Translations under genes and position numbers: made by a program | Part shown: positions 10,354-22,685 of the stretch, one piece after another | Layout: each line of letters opens with the position of its first letter | Position numbering within the stretch: position 1 is the first letter of the stretch | Source: Melieria omissa | Lineage: Eukaryota; Arthropoda; Insecta; Diptera; Ulidiidae | Assembly: GCA_963971225.1 (NCBI GenBank) | Contig: OZ020270.1 | Span: forward strand, 19,577,488-19,641,487 | Length of the DNA stretch: 64,000 nt | Reading direction: 5' to 3' | Notes under the pieces: generated by a model | The model's input: the letters and a program-made list of their open reading frames with translations, nothing else | Told to the model about the DNA's origin: nothing | The model's database searches: none

Positions 10354-11930
10354 ATGTCTTCATCAAAGACTAGAAAAACTTCTACTTATAATTTTTGGGC
10401 CCCTCTTCAGATGCTTTCTGATGAGGAGGACAATATGGACATCGCCAATCCAGTTAAAAGTTCGAAAGAGAAAAAGTTTTTGATTTCTCCAATCAAAGTG
10501 CTTACACATAATAGTGCTTCTGTGCTTAAATTGCTCGATGATAAAAAGTAAACAAATTCGTTATAAAAAAGATTTCACTTGGAATGAAAATACTTTGTGA
10601 AACAATTGAAACATTCAAATTGATTGAATCAATTCTTAAAGAAAATAATTGTCAGTTTTTCTACCACGACCAAAAACACGATCGCCCTTTTACACTTGTG
10701 CTCCACGGCCTCGACAGCAAGTCAGGTGATGAGGTTAAAAACGAACTCATTATGCTCGGTTACAAATGCAAAGAAGTCAAAGTCGTGACTAAAAAGTACA
10801 ACAACTATACTGACACTATCTATATAATCAGCTTCGAGAACGGCTCTGTTAAACTTCATGAGCTCCGCGCAAATGTAAAATCACTTTTTCGCACAATAGT
10901 AAGGTGGGAGTTTCAAAAAAAACTCAAAAACAAACCTGTACAGTGCCGGAACTGTTAAGGGGGTATAGCACCTTGAAGCTTGAATTTCGGCCTCTTTTTT
11001 ACGATTTTTTTTAATGAATAAGAAATCGAGCTATTGAAAAAAGGCTTTTAGTTATCTTTTTATTATACATTCAAATTTTACAAAAAAATTTTTTTAAGTA
11101 GAAAATCAATAAACAAACACTGAATTCAGACCGTTTTAAGGGACCACTTGCGTCATGTGAGTCCGGGTGGTGTACACGATTTCGGCTAACTGGTGTGACC
11201 TACAACAAAAATCCAATATATTTATTAATTATTGATAGATTAACTGTGGAAGTACGTAGGATTTTTGAAAAATATTAATTTTTGTGAATTTGACACTCGT
11301 TTGAACAAAAAACGTAACATTTATACTCAAAAATCTTGCATTAAATGAGTTCCCGAAAAAAAACTAACAGTTCAATTAAAAAATGGCTACGTACTTCCAT
11401 GGAAAAGTCTATTGAGAGAAGAAAAAATTTTATTTCAAGTGAATCTGATAAAAATTGTGGGAGTTCTGATATACACCAGTTTGAAAAAAGGTGTTTTTCA
11501 GAAATCAAGTTTGAAGTTTTTTAGTTTATCTCCACGCGCATAGAAGCTACGTATAAATATGGCTATTTTCAACATGAAAAAGGTCTTCACCGACTAAATG
11601 TTCATGGAATTATATTCTGTATACATAAAAGTGTCATTTAAGCAAAAAAAAAAAGCAATTTTTCGGACCCTCAAAGGTGTTATTCCCCCTTAAATGTTCG
11701 GACATGGGGAGAGGAATTGTAATGTGAGGCCTAACTGCTCAAAATGCGCTGGAAAACATAAGTCATCTGAGTGTAAATCTGTAGACAAAATTCGCTGCGC
11801 AAATTGTAATGGCGACCACAAATCGACTGACATTTCATGTCCAAATCGTGAAGCGTACTTACAAATAAGACATAGAATCAACTCTAAAAATGGACAATCT
11901 ACTCCTCAGCAGAATCGAACTCAGCATTAG
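10354..11930 (+). pseudogene. Jockey ORF1 (gag-like nucleic-acid-binding protein), broken
   Basis: The ATG at 10354 opens a low-complexity N-terminus. A frameshift near 10555 leads into 10584-10958 with a PRE_C2HC-type region (RPFTLVLHGLD, then VKNELIMLGYKC). The CCHC knuckles start at CRNC just before 10958 and continue at 11694 with FGHGERNC, CSKCAGKH and CANCNGDH. T4 lies exactly between the two knuckle halves. The codon at the junction is TAA. The protein packages LINE RNA in intact relatives. Confidence 0.8.
10959..11689. mobile_element. TTAA-target element T4 (731 bp) inside jockey ORF1
   Basis: TTAA at 10955-10958 and 11690-11693; terminal repeats GGGGGTATAGCACCTTGAAG and a near-complement. 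The interior is AT-rich, with a weak version of the set's core (GTGTTTTTCAGAAATC) near 11490. It interrupts the zinc-knuckle coding region. Confidence 0.85.
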
Positions 11931-13066
11931 CCTCAGCCTCATGTGTATGTTTCTGCATTCCCATCATTACCTCTCCGAAATCACTCACAACATACTAAGA
12001 GAACAAATCTACCAGCAACTTCTGACTGGCAATGCCGTTCGAGTCTCGAAGAGCAGCCGAAAAACCTATTCTCTGAGAAGGAGATCACACAACTAACCAT
12101 AGATATTGTTTCAAATTTAAAATCATGTAAATCTAAAGAAGATCAATTTAATGTTATCGCACAGTTAGCCATAAAATATCGATATCAAAATTGTTATTAA
12201 TGCCTCTCACTACTCTTAATATTATTATGTGGAACTGTAGGAGTATCCGGAATAAAACCATTGAGCTATTTGACTTTCTTGTGAGGAACAAAATACACAA
12301 CTGTTTGCTTTCCGAAACCTGGCTAAATAATAGTGTCAAACTTTTTCACTCACACTATCACTGTGTCCGAAAGGATCGTGAAAGTAGGAACGGTGGCGGC
12401 GTTGCCATACTTGTACACAAATCAATAACATTTAACATTATTCCAAATATACTTATTGAGAACATCGGCATAGAAATTTTGTTAGAAGACAAAACAAAAC
12501 TCTAACTATTCATGACCTGAGTAAGAAATTCAAATCTGACCTAAAAAAACTTCTAAATTCAAACACGAAATTTTTGGTCTGTGGTGATCTTAACAGCAGG
12601 CACAGAGACTGAGGGTGTCTAAGAGCCAATGCATGGGGAAATTTATTGCATGAAATATGCACATTCTTCCCAATAACTATTCTACATTCGCAAACCCCAA
12701 CCTATATACCTGCATCAGCAAGAGCTAATCCTTCAAATATTGATTTAGTATTATCCAATAGTCCTGAATTTATTTCACAGCCCATAGCAACATACAGTCT
12801 AAGTTCTGACCATTTGCCCGTCAAGTTCGAAATTTCTACTCTGGTACCATGTACAGCTCATCGTCAACTAGACTTTAAAAATGCAAACTGGAGCATGTAC
12901 AAAAACAAGCTGAAAAACTCACTTAAAAATCTCCTAACCGACTTAAACACAATAAATAACATAGCAAAACTGAAATATGATAGATGAAAATTTTAGCCTG
13001 TTTACGACCAAAATTATTGAAGCAGTCAGACTAGCTGTGCCTTTGAAAACAAGAATGATAAAATAA

Positions 13067-14766
13067 AGATTACGACATCCGGCTGATGACGTCACTGGTG
13101 AAAATTTATAAGGTGACCATTTCAGAGTGTAATAGTTTATTTTTATTATTCGTACGTATATTTCTTTTGAAGAGCGAAAACACGTTTATATACATATTTT
13201 TTGACAGTTTAATGAATAGCTGCCAATTCTGCAATGACATGTGCAGAATTTTGCTAAAACTAAATCTTGCTTCTCCTTGTATTTTTCCTCATCTTGGAAA
13301 AAAAATAAAAATTAAATTTGAATCCTATGTCAATTGGGCACCTTAAAATTATTTTCATTTGTTATGAAAAATTTGATTGGCCAACGGCATTTTTTGAATT
13401 TTGTTACTATTTAACGCGAAAATTTGACCAACACGGTGTGGAATCTTTGGAATAATACAAAATGCAATAGTGAACGTTTTCGTGAAAACGGTTTGCAACA
13501 ATTGTAATGAGTTTTTGATAGAAAACAAAACGTAAACAATGAAGTGCGCAGTGGGCAAATGTTGGCAAAATAATACAAAAAAGAGCATGTGAGTAATTTG
13601 TGAATTTAAATATTCGTGATTGTTGTGCCATATGTTGCGTTATTAATATTTAATACGATTTTCACAAATTTTCAGTAATCCGCAGATCCACACGCGGTGC
13701 ATTTTTTAAGGTTCTCAAAAGACGCATTTGGGAACTTTTGTGGACGCGACAGTATCAATTTCATTACTAAAAGAATTCGATGAGGAGGACTATTTTCCAA
13801 GTTAAAATGGGAATCATTTACAGAAAACCTGATCGTTTTTAATTTTAAAAATAATATTGATGAAGCTATTAAAATATGAATTGATATTAAATATTGAAAA
13901 ATAGTATTTTGAATAAAATATATACATATAATTTTATTGAATAGCAAGAGTGTTATATTGGTAACACAGAGAGGCCAAATTTGCATAACCTCTATCTAAA
14001 TTCCTTTAAGCAATTGATAACTGAGTATGTATGTATGTGTATATATTAAATACAATTAAACGAAATAAATAACTGGCTTAAGTGCAGAATAGCGTACCCT
14101 CGTGAAAAAAATTAATAAGTATGCTTATACAAAGAAGTTTGGCTCCTGAGTCTAACAAACTAAAAATTTTGCTGGGGAAACGCCTACCAAAGGCGTGGCA
14201 CGGAGTCAAATTTCAATTTCAATTTCGGAGTCAATTTTCAATCGATTTATATTTTTTATATCGATATGGGTATCAAACGTAAGGTATTTTTCATGCCTTT
14301 ATTTTAATGTACCACATAATATACTTTATATGTACGAGTAAAAAATTATAAGCAAAAAATTATTATTTTTTTATAAAATTTACAAAATTCGATTTTTTTC
14401 TCGAAAAAAACCATAATAAAGATATAATAAATTTGTCACCATATATTCTCTACGGAATTCTCTTCACAATGAAATATAGAACATTTGAAATATCTTTGGT
14501 AGGCGTTTCCCCAGCAAAATTTTTAGTTTGTTACATTCACAAAAACAAGTTCTATATAGCCAAATTTTCATTGTTTTTTTTCACGAGGGTACGCTATTCT
14601 GCACTTGTTCCAAATAACTTCATATGCACTTCATATAATCTTTTTTTTTGGAAATATTGATTTTGTAAAAGGTCGTACTCGTCCCACTGTTCCTTGACAA
14701 TTTGAAACAATTCGTACTACGTCACTGGTGAAAACTTCAAATTTCCTGTCATTGATGTCGTAACCT
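13067..14766. mobile_element. Inverted-repeat insert in jockey ORF2
   Basis: The ends are TTACGACATC (13070-13079) and its exact complement (14754-14763). CGTCACTGGTGAAAA recurs near both ends in direct orientation. No target duplication is obvious. The interior has no convincing gene and hosts a smaller element at 14074-14612. Confidence 0.5.
14074..14612. mobile_element. Element L (TGG...CCA ends, long terminal repeats), short copy
   Basis: The left arm AGTGCAGAATAGCGTACCCT and the mirrored right arm extend about 130 bp with a loss in the right arm. AATAAC flanks both sides (14068-14073 and 14613-14618), or AAATAAC if the last A is counted as target. It is homologous to 48492-49305 and 51851-54160. 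Confidence 0.75.
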
Positions 14767-17700
14767 TGTTTTCTATCAACCTTGTTTGAAACCACTCAAA
14801 AAGTTTCATACCAAACTACCTCCCTACATTTTGAACCTGATAAAAACTAGAAATCATTTCCGTCGCCAGTGGGGAAGATATCGAATATCGTCGGACTATA
14901 TGACTGTGAGAAGGTTAACATCCCTAATTAATTCTGAAATTGCTAACATCAGGAACAAATCTTGGTCAGAAAAGCTCAGTAAACTTGAAAAAGGTTCAAA
15001 CCCCTTTTGGAATTTGACAAAAATTCGTAGGAAAAAATACCAAGGGATACCACCTCTTGTCTGTGGAAATAAGATGTTGTATACAGCCGAGGATAAGGCT
15101 GAAGCTTTCAGTGGTAATTTCTTAAATAATCACAAAGTATCCGAAAACCTAGGAATACAAACTAATCATGACAGGGTTGCTTCCACTATTTCCCACTTCG
15201 AAGGGCTTTAAACAGAGACGCCGAGCTAAGTTTACGTTGATTACGAAACTGTTTTTCTAATCATTCGTGAGTTGCGCACTAGAAAAGCAACAGGTCTTGA
15301 TGAAATTAAAAATATCATGTTGAAAAACTTTCCCAAATGTGCTTTTAATTATTTAGTCTATATCATAAACTCGTGTTTAAAAGTTCGTTATTTTCCCGAC
15401 TCATGAAAAGTAGCCAAAGTGATTCCGATACATAAAACAGGAAAACCTAAAAATCTAACCACTAGCTATCGACCAATTAACCTTTTGAGCAGTGTAGGTA
15501 AAGTACTGGAAAAAGTATTGAAAGATAAAATTTAGAATTTTTTAAATACCAAGGAAATTATACCCAATGAACAATTTGGCTTCCGGAAATTCCATGGGAC
15601 CACACATCAACTCAAAGGATTGCACAATCACATTAAGCTGAACTTTCAAGCAAAAAAATCAACTGCACTTGTTCTACTTGATGTAGAAAAGGCTTTCGAT
15701 TCTGTGTGGCACAATGGTTTGGTTTTCAAATTAATTACTTACGATTTTCCTCCGCATTTAATCAAAATTATAAAAAGCTTCCTATACTTTTGCGTACAAA
15801 TCGGTGACGAGTACTCTGACCTTACTGAAACACCCGCTGGTGTGCCTCAGGGTTCAGTTATTGGGCCACTGCTATACATTATTTATTGTGCAGACATTCC
15901 CATGCACCCTAATTGTAATAACGCTTTGTATGTAGACCATATCGCTATTTTCCATTCAAACGAGTTTGGCCAATGATCTGTTATCGAACTGCAGTATGCC
16001 ATAAATTTAGTTACTGATTATTTTTATAAATGGAAAATTAAAATCAATGCTGGAAAAACGCAAGCACTCTTTTTCACTAGAAAAAGAAATTCTTGCTTCT
16101 ATCTCAGCTCGAACTTAAATATGGTGATGGTGATAATGGTGATGTGCAATGGTCTGACAAGGTCAAATACTTAGGAATCGTCCTTGACAAAAAGTTATTG
16201 TACAGGGATCATATCCAGTACATAATTTCAAAATTTGATATTGCTATTAAGATGCTATATTCTCTCATCAATAGAAAATCAGTGCTGAATCACCATAATA
16301 AAATTATAATTGCAAAAGTTATTTTCCAGTCAATAATCCTGTACGGGTGTCCTGTTTGGGGTGGATGTGCCAAGTCACATGTCACAAAGCTGCAGATCCG
16401 GCAAAATAAATTATTAAAAATGATGTTGAATTTGCCTTGGCACTTCTCCACGAAAGACCTCCATTCAGAAAATAAAATGGTTCTGCTGCAAGACCGCATT
16501 AACAAAATCACTGATAAATTCAACCGATTATGTGTCATATCAACAAACCCTCTAATCTGTAATTTAAATGTCTCCTAAAGCTATTATCCTGCTATTGTTA
16601 CATATGTTGTTATTCATGGTTACCTCATGGTTCTCCTTTTGTTATTAAGGTAAATACCCACTTTACACCTATTTATATAAAGGTTTTTGTTTATAGTTTT
16701 TCCCTTTAAATGTAATCTAGTTTAAGCTCTGTAAATTATTTGTAAATTCACAATGCTGTAGTTGTAAGGTTAATTGTAAAACCGTATCCTCTTAACTGTG
16801 CGATAACATAAGACATATTATAACGATTTGACTATATAAAAAATAAATTCTATTCTATTCACATTTTTAATATGGAAATTTGCCTTTATTCTCAAATTGA
16901 GAATTTAAAATTCTCAAATGTATCTCAAACTAGCGGAACGAATGGAATCCAATTCGCCATATTCGCACATTTTTATCAAATTGAGAATTTAAAATTCTCA
17001 AATGTACATAGTGGAACGGATGGAATCCAATTTGCCTCTTGTATAGATTGGCGTTGCAATTCGCGTGAAATAAACAAAAAGAAAAAATATTTTCATAGCA
17101 TTTCATTCCATTACTTATGTAATGAAAATACATTAAGGTTCATTTCATTCATTTTATATTAAGGCAAACATAACTAGAGTACGGCCAATTAATCGGCATC
17201 GGCCAAAAAATTTGGTATCGGTCGGTAACATAACGTAACATTTTATTAAGGCACAAAATTCATTTAGTTCATATTAAGGTAAACGTAACTTAAACCCATT
17301 GAGAATTATAAAATTATCAAACGTGGTAAATGTAAAACTTTTCTCAACTCATCTCAAGTCGTTCTCAAGTTGATAGCTAACATTCGAGAAACATTAGAGA
17401 AAAGATTAATTTTCAAATTGAAATAATGCCGGAAAACAATTTGATATCAAAGGGTTTCTCAAAGGTTTGAGATTTTTTTGTTCAGTGTTTGTTGGGATAA
17501 GTTAGCTGGCGCAAATTGTACCTGGTGCAAGTGTTTTTCACTCGACTGGGCTTTAATTTTCTCTTAGGTTGATAAATTATAATTTTTGTTAGAAAAGAAT
17601 GACTGAACATATTAATAATTAATATTTATTCATTATATTAGTGGTTATATCCGTGTTTTTGGTGTCAATTCAATTACATTTCTGAAGTGAAGGAAGTATT

Positions 17701-18013
17701 TGTGGTCTTTTCGTATCTGATTTTTTATCAATTGGACTGTGTGTTTTCTGTGACAGAGATGGAAGGAAGAAAATGCTGTTTTGAGGATAAGGTGTGCAAT
17801 ATTTTTGAACTTCAACGCTAGAGTTGAATTAGAGAGGACGATTTCTCTAAAAAAAATAGGCTAAGCAGTAGTGAAAACCGATGCTTTAGAGCAACAGAAT
17901 TAAGATATTTAGTTATTTATTTATTCTGTCTAAGTCATTAATTAAATAGTTTGAATAGGCTCAACTGAAATGCTGAATACTTATCACTAAAGTTTTGTTC
18001 GGAAGCATACAAA

Positions 18014-18268
18014 ATGCACAGGGAAATAATTCTCGCAATTGGCTCATTGAATGAATACGTAGTGCTGCGGGATGAATCAATGAACCATCTGCACTTTCTA
18101 AAGTTTATGGGGAATTCGCTTACTGCTGTAGGTAATAATAACGGTGCTGCAAATTATCTTTTGGACCCTGAACAAACCGAAGCTTCGATTCTGATGGAAA
18201 AAATAATATTTCAACGTGAAGATAGCGATGACGAAGGCGATATCCGACCAGTTCAGCATGAGCAGTAA
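18014..18268 (+). CDS. Small unrecognised ORF (84 aa)
   Basis: It encodes an 84-residue acidic-tailed peptide ending QREDSDDEGDIRPVQHEQ, with a plausible start in an AT-rich context (ACAAAATG). I do not recognise it. It sits in the body of the piggyBac remnant, between nested elements, and could be a leftover exon of that element or chance. Confidence 0.2.
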   Translation: MHREIILAIGSLNEYVVLRDESMNHLHFLKFMGNSLTAVGNNNGAANYLLDPEQTEASILMEKIIFQREDSDDEGDIRPVQHEQ

Positions 18269-18818
18269 CATGTTGAACGGAACTTTTTTTTAGATAGATG
18301 GAACTAAATGGTCATTAGTAGAGTCCGACCGATACCAAATTTTTTGGCCGATGCCGATTAATCGGTCAAAAGGCCGAGAAACGGCCGATGCCGATTCCAT
18401 AGAAAAAAAAAACCGAATGAATTCAATCAAAAACACATTTTATTTTATAAAACAACAGAAGGAACTACTACATATATAGTACATTGCATCACATTCATCA
18501 CAAATTAACAAACAAAAACGAGAAAATAAACAACTAAACACTTAATCAAATTACAAGAAAATTCAGAATTTTAATACATTAACATTAACAATGTATTAAA
18601 ACAAAAACCAATGTATCACATATACTCCACTGAGATAAACAAAAATACTGACGTAAACACAGGTAATAAATATTGCATACAAATTCAGTTTCTTCTTTTA
18701 CAATTACGATTATTATATTAAAATTTGTGTGGTGGACAGTGTTATGTCGTGTGAGTGTACAAAAATGGTTGCGTCAGTAGCGTTCGGGGTGGCCTATATG
18801 ATACGTCGGGTCGCGCCA

Positions 18819-19254
18819 ATTATCGTATGGCTTAGGAGCCGATGTGAGCTTGAGTCAAAGAAACGCACAAGTTGTCTCTTGTCAAGAAGCTGATTTTATT
18901 TCGGCAAAGTAAGGTCTTAAATACTAAAAAATATAACTGTTATACGACTGAGCATTTCCAATGCCTCGCCCGATTTTCCAATACCGCGGAAGTGTGACCA
19001 ATCAGCGTCATGGGACCCTTTCGGTCGATGCAGCACTTTTCCTCAAGTGCTATTGCCCTGCGGTAGGTGACATCACACAGAGTGCCTATCAGTGCATGTT
19101 CCATATGTGGGACACTGAACTGCGGTCATTGGTGTCGGATGGCACGCCGCTGGCTTAGCCACTTGAGTGTCGCTTGTGTCGTGCGCGCGGTGCTATTTGA
19201 CACTTTGGCACAATTTATTAGGGTTGGCATAAGTGGCTACATGGTACCACTACA
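18819..19254 (-). repeat. Putative gypsy LTR with primer-binding site
   Basis: On the minus strand it begins TGTAGTGGTACC, has a TATTTAAG stretch and AATAAA (near 18893-18898), and is followed at 18818 by TGGCGCGACCCGA, which looks like a primer-binding site. The integrase fragment lies on the upstream (minus) side. No partner LTR is present. Confidence 0.45.
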
Positions 19255-19463
19255 CAATTGCCCTTAAGCGAAAAATTATTACTTGGAATAATTTTTTAAG
19301 ATAGCGGTCGGGATTTTCGGAGGTGGCTTTGGAAATGCTTAGCTTACATTATTTAGATTATGATATAGTCTGTTCTGTTCTATCTATGTCTATAATATTT
19401 CTAGCCTTATTTATAGATGCCTGTAGCCTAACTTTTATTTCGTTGGAGTAATTGTCAATCTCA

Positions 19464-19801
19464 GCAGGCAGGGCAGCCGCCGTGGCTCAGTTAGTTAGTG
19501 CGTTGGACAACGAGTCGAAGGCAGCAACCGCAGGTTCAAATACTGCCTGTAATAACACAAAACAAAATAACGGGAAACTCGTTTTGTCTTTCGGTGGCTG
19601 TCCTCTCAGCTGGAAATGGCAAACCTCTGAGAGCAACAAATTGCCTATGAAAAAGCTCCCAGCCTACCATTCGGAACCGGCATAAAACTGTATGTTCCTT
19701 CCACCCGCGTACAAATTCACACGCACAACACGGGTGGTTGCGGGAAGCTAGGCCTTAGTCTCGCGTAAGCGGGCTGTCGTGCCAGTCAATTATTATTATT
19801 A
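19464..19801 (+). mobile_element. tRNA-derived SINE, family S1
   Basis: A box (TGGCTCAGTTAG) and B-box-like stretch (AGGTTCAAATACT) lie in the head, then a body with AACGGGAAACTCGTTTT and GTGGTTGCGGGAAGCTAGGC and an ATT-repeat tail. Target duplication TAATTGTCAAT[C/G]TCA at 19449-19463 and 19802-19816 (14 of 15 match). Two more copies are at 29581 and 52055. Confidence 0.85.
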
Positions 19802-20617
19802 TAATTGTCAATGTCATAAATTTCTTTGTTTTCGTTTATTTTGTCACATGGAAGTGACGGTAATTTGCCGAAAACTAACTCGTATGGTGAGTACAGCGTT
19901 TCGACATGTGGTGTCGTATTGTATGCGAACGTATAGTATGGTACCCACTTATCCCATTCATGTTCATCTGTGAATGCCAGTAGGTATTCGTGTAGTGTCC
20001 TGTGGTTTCTTTCAAGTGCTCCTATCGTTTGGTGGTGGTAAGGTGTCGAAAATATTTGTCGTACGTCGAGTAATTGGCATATGTTATGCATTAGTTCATT
20101 TGTGAATCCGGTGCCTCGGTCGGATTTCAATGTTTTAAAACAACCGTACTTAGGAATGAACTGTTCTACAAGCGTTTTTGCTGCTGTTTTTGCGTCCTTG
20201 GTTTCCATTGGGTGGCGATAACAAATTTTGTCAGATCGCATTGCATTGTCAATATATAGCGGAATCCATTCGATACTTTTAATGGTCCGACTGTGTCGAT
20301 AGCAATTGTTTCGAAGCTTGTTTTGTCAGATCGCATCGCATCGTCAATATATAGCGGAATCCATTCGATACTCTTAATGATCCGACTGTGTCGATAGCAA
20401 TTGTTTCGAAGCTTGTTGCTGGCGTGTCTGTTTTGACCAGTTGTTCTTTTGTGTGGCTAACTGTTTTGTTCTTGCTGCAGGTCAAGCATTTGTTTACCAT
20501 TTGTCGCATGTTTTTCCATACATAGCGTTGATTTAATTTTAAAATCGTTTTTCTGATTCCTAGATATCCGTCTGTGCTAGCATTGTGATATTGATCAATA
20601 AATTTGTACTGTTGCAA
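19786..20617 (-). pseudogene. Gypsy-type integrase fragment
   Basis: The first ORF (20279-20617) has the zinc-binding end (CLTCSKNK) and the first catalytic Asp in AIDTVGSL. The second (19786-20241) has SDRGTGFTNELM and ALERNHRTLHEYL, the other two DDE blocks, then YTFAYNTTPH. A 95-bp tandem duplication at 20226-20415 breaks the frame between them. Protease and reverse transcriptase are absent. The C-terminus runs into the SINE's target duplication. Confidence 0.8.
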
Positions 20618-20640
20618 TTTGCTTTGAATATGTCGTGGAG

Positions 20641-20960
20641 CGTTGTATAATAGTATTTTTATAGGCGAGCATTACTAACGCACATTTAATGTATACATAT
20701 TGCATTTTGGGCTCACCAAAAACAGTTATGATTTTTGGAAGCCTGTGAGCGAGCATTACTAATGCACATTTAGTGCGTTAGTAAGATCCTCTCAAATTTC
20801 TTTCCAACAATGGCCGTGGCCGTGTTAATTAGCCGTTCAAAGTAATTCCAAATCGAGTTTAGTTGCGGCATAATTCCTGTAAGAAACATTTTTTAAGACT
20901 TGTATAATAATGAAAGCAATTACTTACCAATAACACAATGAAACCATCCGTAAGCGCCAA
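20641..20960. other. No gene; short repeated stretch
   Basis: GCGAGCATTACTAA[C/T]GCACATTTA occurs twice (about 20663 and 20752), and its complement partly follows. Otherwise this is AT-rich DNA of the hAT interior with nothing recognisable. Confidence 0.5.
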
Positions 20961-22228
20961 CTTCTCTTTATTTTCAGGGGTTACCGGCAGACGCGTGTAA
21001 CAGTGGTGCCAAATGGATTCCAAGCAATCCCCCTAAAATGAATTCCATTTCCCCCCTAAAAACTAAAATTTCCCCCAAATTTATAATCCACACATAAAAT
21101 TAATTCATGAAAATTCTATTTGGCACATGCAGTTAACAAAAGGCCCACTAGCCAATATAGCTCAACATAGTGTTGATGTAAAAAAAAATAGATTAAAAAT
21201 ATCTGTAAAATATTGTCCCCTTAAATATTTGTCATAAAATCCAAACAAATCTAGGGAGAAACCCTCTAATCAGGCAACACTGGGTTGTAACGTATAATAA
21301 AAATGTAATAAATATACAAAGCGAGATATGAAAACGAAACACAATGCGATTCAGCTGCAAATAAAAACAAGCAAGAAATGAAAACAGGAAAATGGGTTTG
21401 GCCGATGCCGACACTAGCCGATGCCGATACCAATTTTATTGGCCGATACTAGCCGATGCCGATTAATCGGTCGGACTCTAGTCATTAGATCTTTTTTATC
21501 TTATTTACAGCCAATAGTTCCCAGTGTTTTGTATTAATCAGCTACCTTTTCGACTTCAAAGCATAATTGCCAACAGTGAAAGAAATCCATAATTAATAAT
21601 AGATATAGAGAGTCTAGAGTCATGCATGTACTGCATTACATCCTTGCAACCACTGAACTGGTGAAGCAGTTGAGGCAAATCCATAACAACGTATTTTACG
21701 TTTTTAAATTTTTTATTTTTTCTTCCTTACTATCGTGTTTTTAATTTCAAAATTTGTTTAGTAAAGTTGAAATTCACTGTGTATTTTATAAATCAAGTAT
21801 AATTTTACCTTTTTACCTAAATAAAAAGTAATCAAACAAGATAAATTTTTGTATTCACACTTTCTTGCTTTTTGTACATACGTACACATACAAATATTCA
21901 TACATACTCAGATATATTTAAACTCATTAACATAATAATAAATAATTTTTTGCACCATGGTCTGGCCAGACCATGGGGGGTTCAACCATGATGTTTCAAG
22001 TGGGTGCCCACACAAGGGGTAAAATTTTTAGCTTTTCGTCAGCGCAACAACAACAACAGCACATCGTCTTCATCTCCCAATCATCCCACGCCGCAGCAGT
22101 GTGCTAACGCAGACTCGCTGCAGTGAGCGCAACCAAAAGCAAGCCTTCTGTATGTTTATTTTCTTTGCTTCTATTCATATGTTACGCTGAAGTTACAGAG
22201 AATTCTGCTGTTAGTAACAGAGGGTTCT

Positions 22229-22685
22229 AGCCGGCCTTGATAGTCCAGCGGGTAGCGCGCTGGCTTCTCATACCAAAGGCTCCAGGTTCGATTCCTGGCT
22301 CGGGCTGGTGAGCAACTCGTCTACTTCTATCGTTCTATCGCTATCCACATGAAGGAAATGAGAATTACAAGAATCGCACAAGTACGCTCTTGGCAGGCAA
22401 TGGCAAAACCTCCAAGTGTGAACGAAAAACTGCCAATCGCCGTTCGGATTCGGCGTTAAACTGTAGGTCCCCTCCCCTCCTCCATCCGCTTAGAATGTGT
22501 GCTGTAACATATGTTAGAAAGACAGTGTTGCATACGCATTTCAAAAACGGGTGAAATATGAGATATTACTCTCATTTTCCTTCCCTATCCCTCTTGGGTA
22601 TAGTACAATGGTCTGAAATGGACTGAGTGCTATGGAAGGCTTGTAGCCTTCCTGCCCACCCTCACATCCATCCATCCATCCATCC
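22229..22685 (+). mobile_element. tRNA-derived SINE, family S2 (457 bp)
   Basis: Head with A box TAGTCCAGCGGG and perfect B box GGTTCGATTCC. Its body contains CAATGGCAAAACCTCC and TAAACTGTAGGTCCC, which resembles S1. The tail is (CATC)n. Target duplication AACAGAGGG[T/C]TCT at 22216-22228 and 22686-22698. Confidence 0.85.

Larger units (their letters stand above)
12191..16578 (+). pseudogene. Jockey ORF2 (endonuclease and reverse transcriptase), broken
   Basis: The endonuclease part has MWNCRSI, SETWL, CGDLNSRH and SSDHLPV, the usual catalytic blocks; a frameshift near 12505 and a TGA near 12612 break it. After the insert at about 13067-14766 the frame resumes with KPLKKFHTKLPPY. The reverse transcriptase has DVEKAFDSVWH and GVPQGSVIGPLLYIIY. 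The active-site FADD block reads YVDH, so the second catalytic Asp is lost. A TGA near 15975 separates the C-terminal part (16093-16578). Dead copy. Confidence 0.85.
10222..16859 (+). mobile_element. Full-length jockey-clade LINE
   Basis: It is flanked by a perfect 12-bp duplication CACATTTTTAAT (10210-10221 and 16860-16871). The 5' end begins at the transcription initiator and the 3' end is a short TATTC-repeat tail. It carries a gag-like ORF1 and an ORF2 with endonuclease and reverse transcriptase. It contains two later inserts: T4 at 10959-11689 and an element at about 13067-14766. It was complete when inserted and has since been disabled by stops and frameshifts. Confidence 0.9.
10084..17497. 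mobile_element. Inverted-repeat element (TCCCAACAAACA ends) split by jockey
   Basis: The ends are TCCCAACAAACA at 10084 and its complement at 17486-17497. The two flanks of the jockey insertion share many TCTCAAATTGAGAA-type motifs (10105-10190 and 16890-17480), so they are halves of one roughly 750-bp element. Near 17177-17222 is a short copy of the hAT end found at 18319. No clear target duplication was found. Confidence 0.5.
18319..21480. mobile_element. hAT-type element with 8-bp duplication
   Basis: The ends are TAGAGTCCGACCGAT and complement, with a perfect duplication GTCATTAG (18311-18318 and 21481-21488). Subterminal DNA carries several GGCCGATGCCGATTAATCGG motifs. No hAT transposase is seen; the interior holds a gypsy fragment and a SINE. 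Confidence 0.85.
9895..22018. mobile_element. piggyBac-type remnant enlarged by nested insertions
   Basis: It starts after TTAA (9891-9894) with CCCTTGTGTGGGCA and ends with TGCCCACACAAGGG before GTAA, a mutated TTAA. GTCTGGCCAGAC palindromes lie near both tips (9914-9925 and about 21959-21972). The flanks join as repeat Q. Without the nested elements only about 1.5 kb is its own (9895-10083, 17498-18318, 21489-22018), and no transposase is recognised. Confidence 0.65.
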
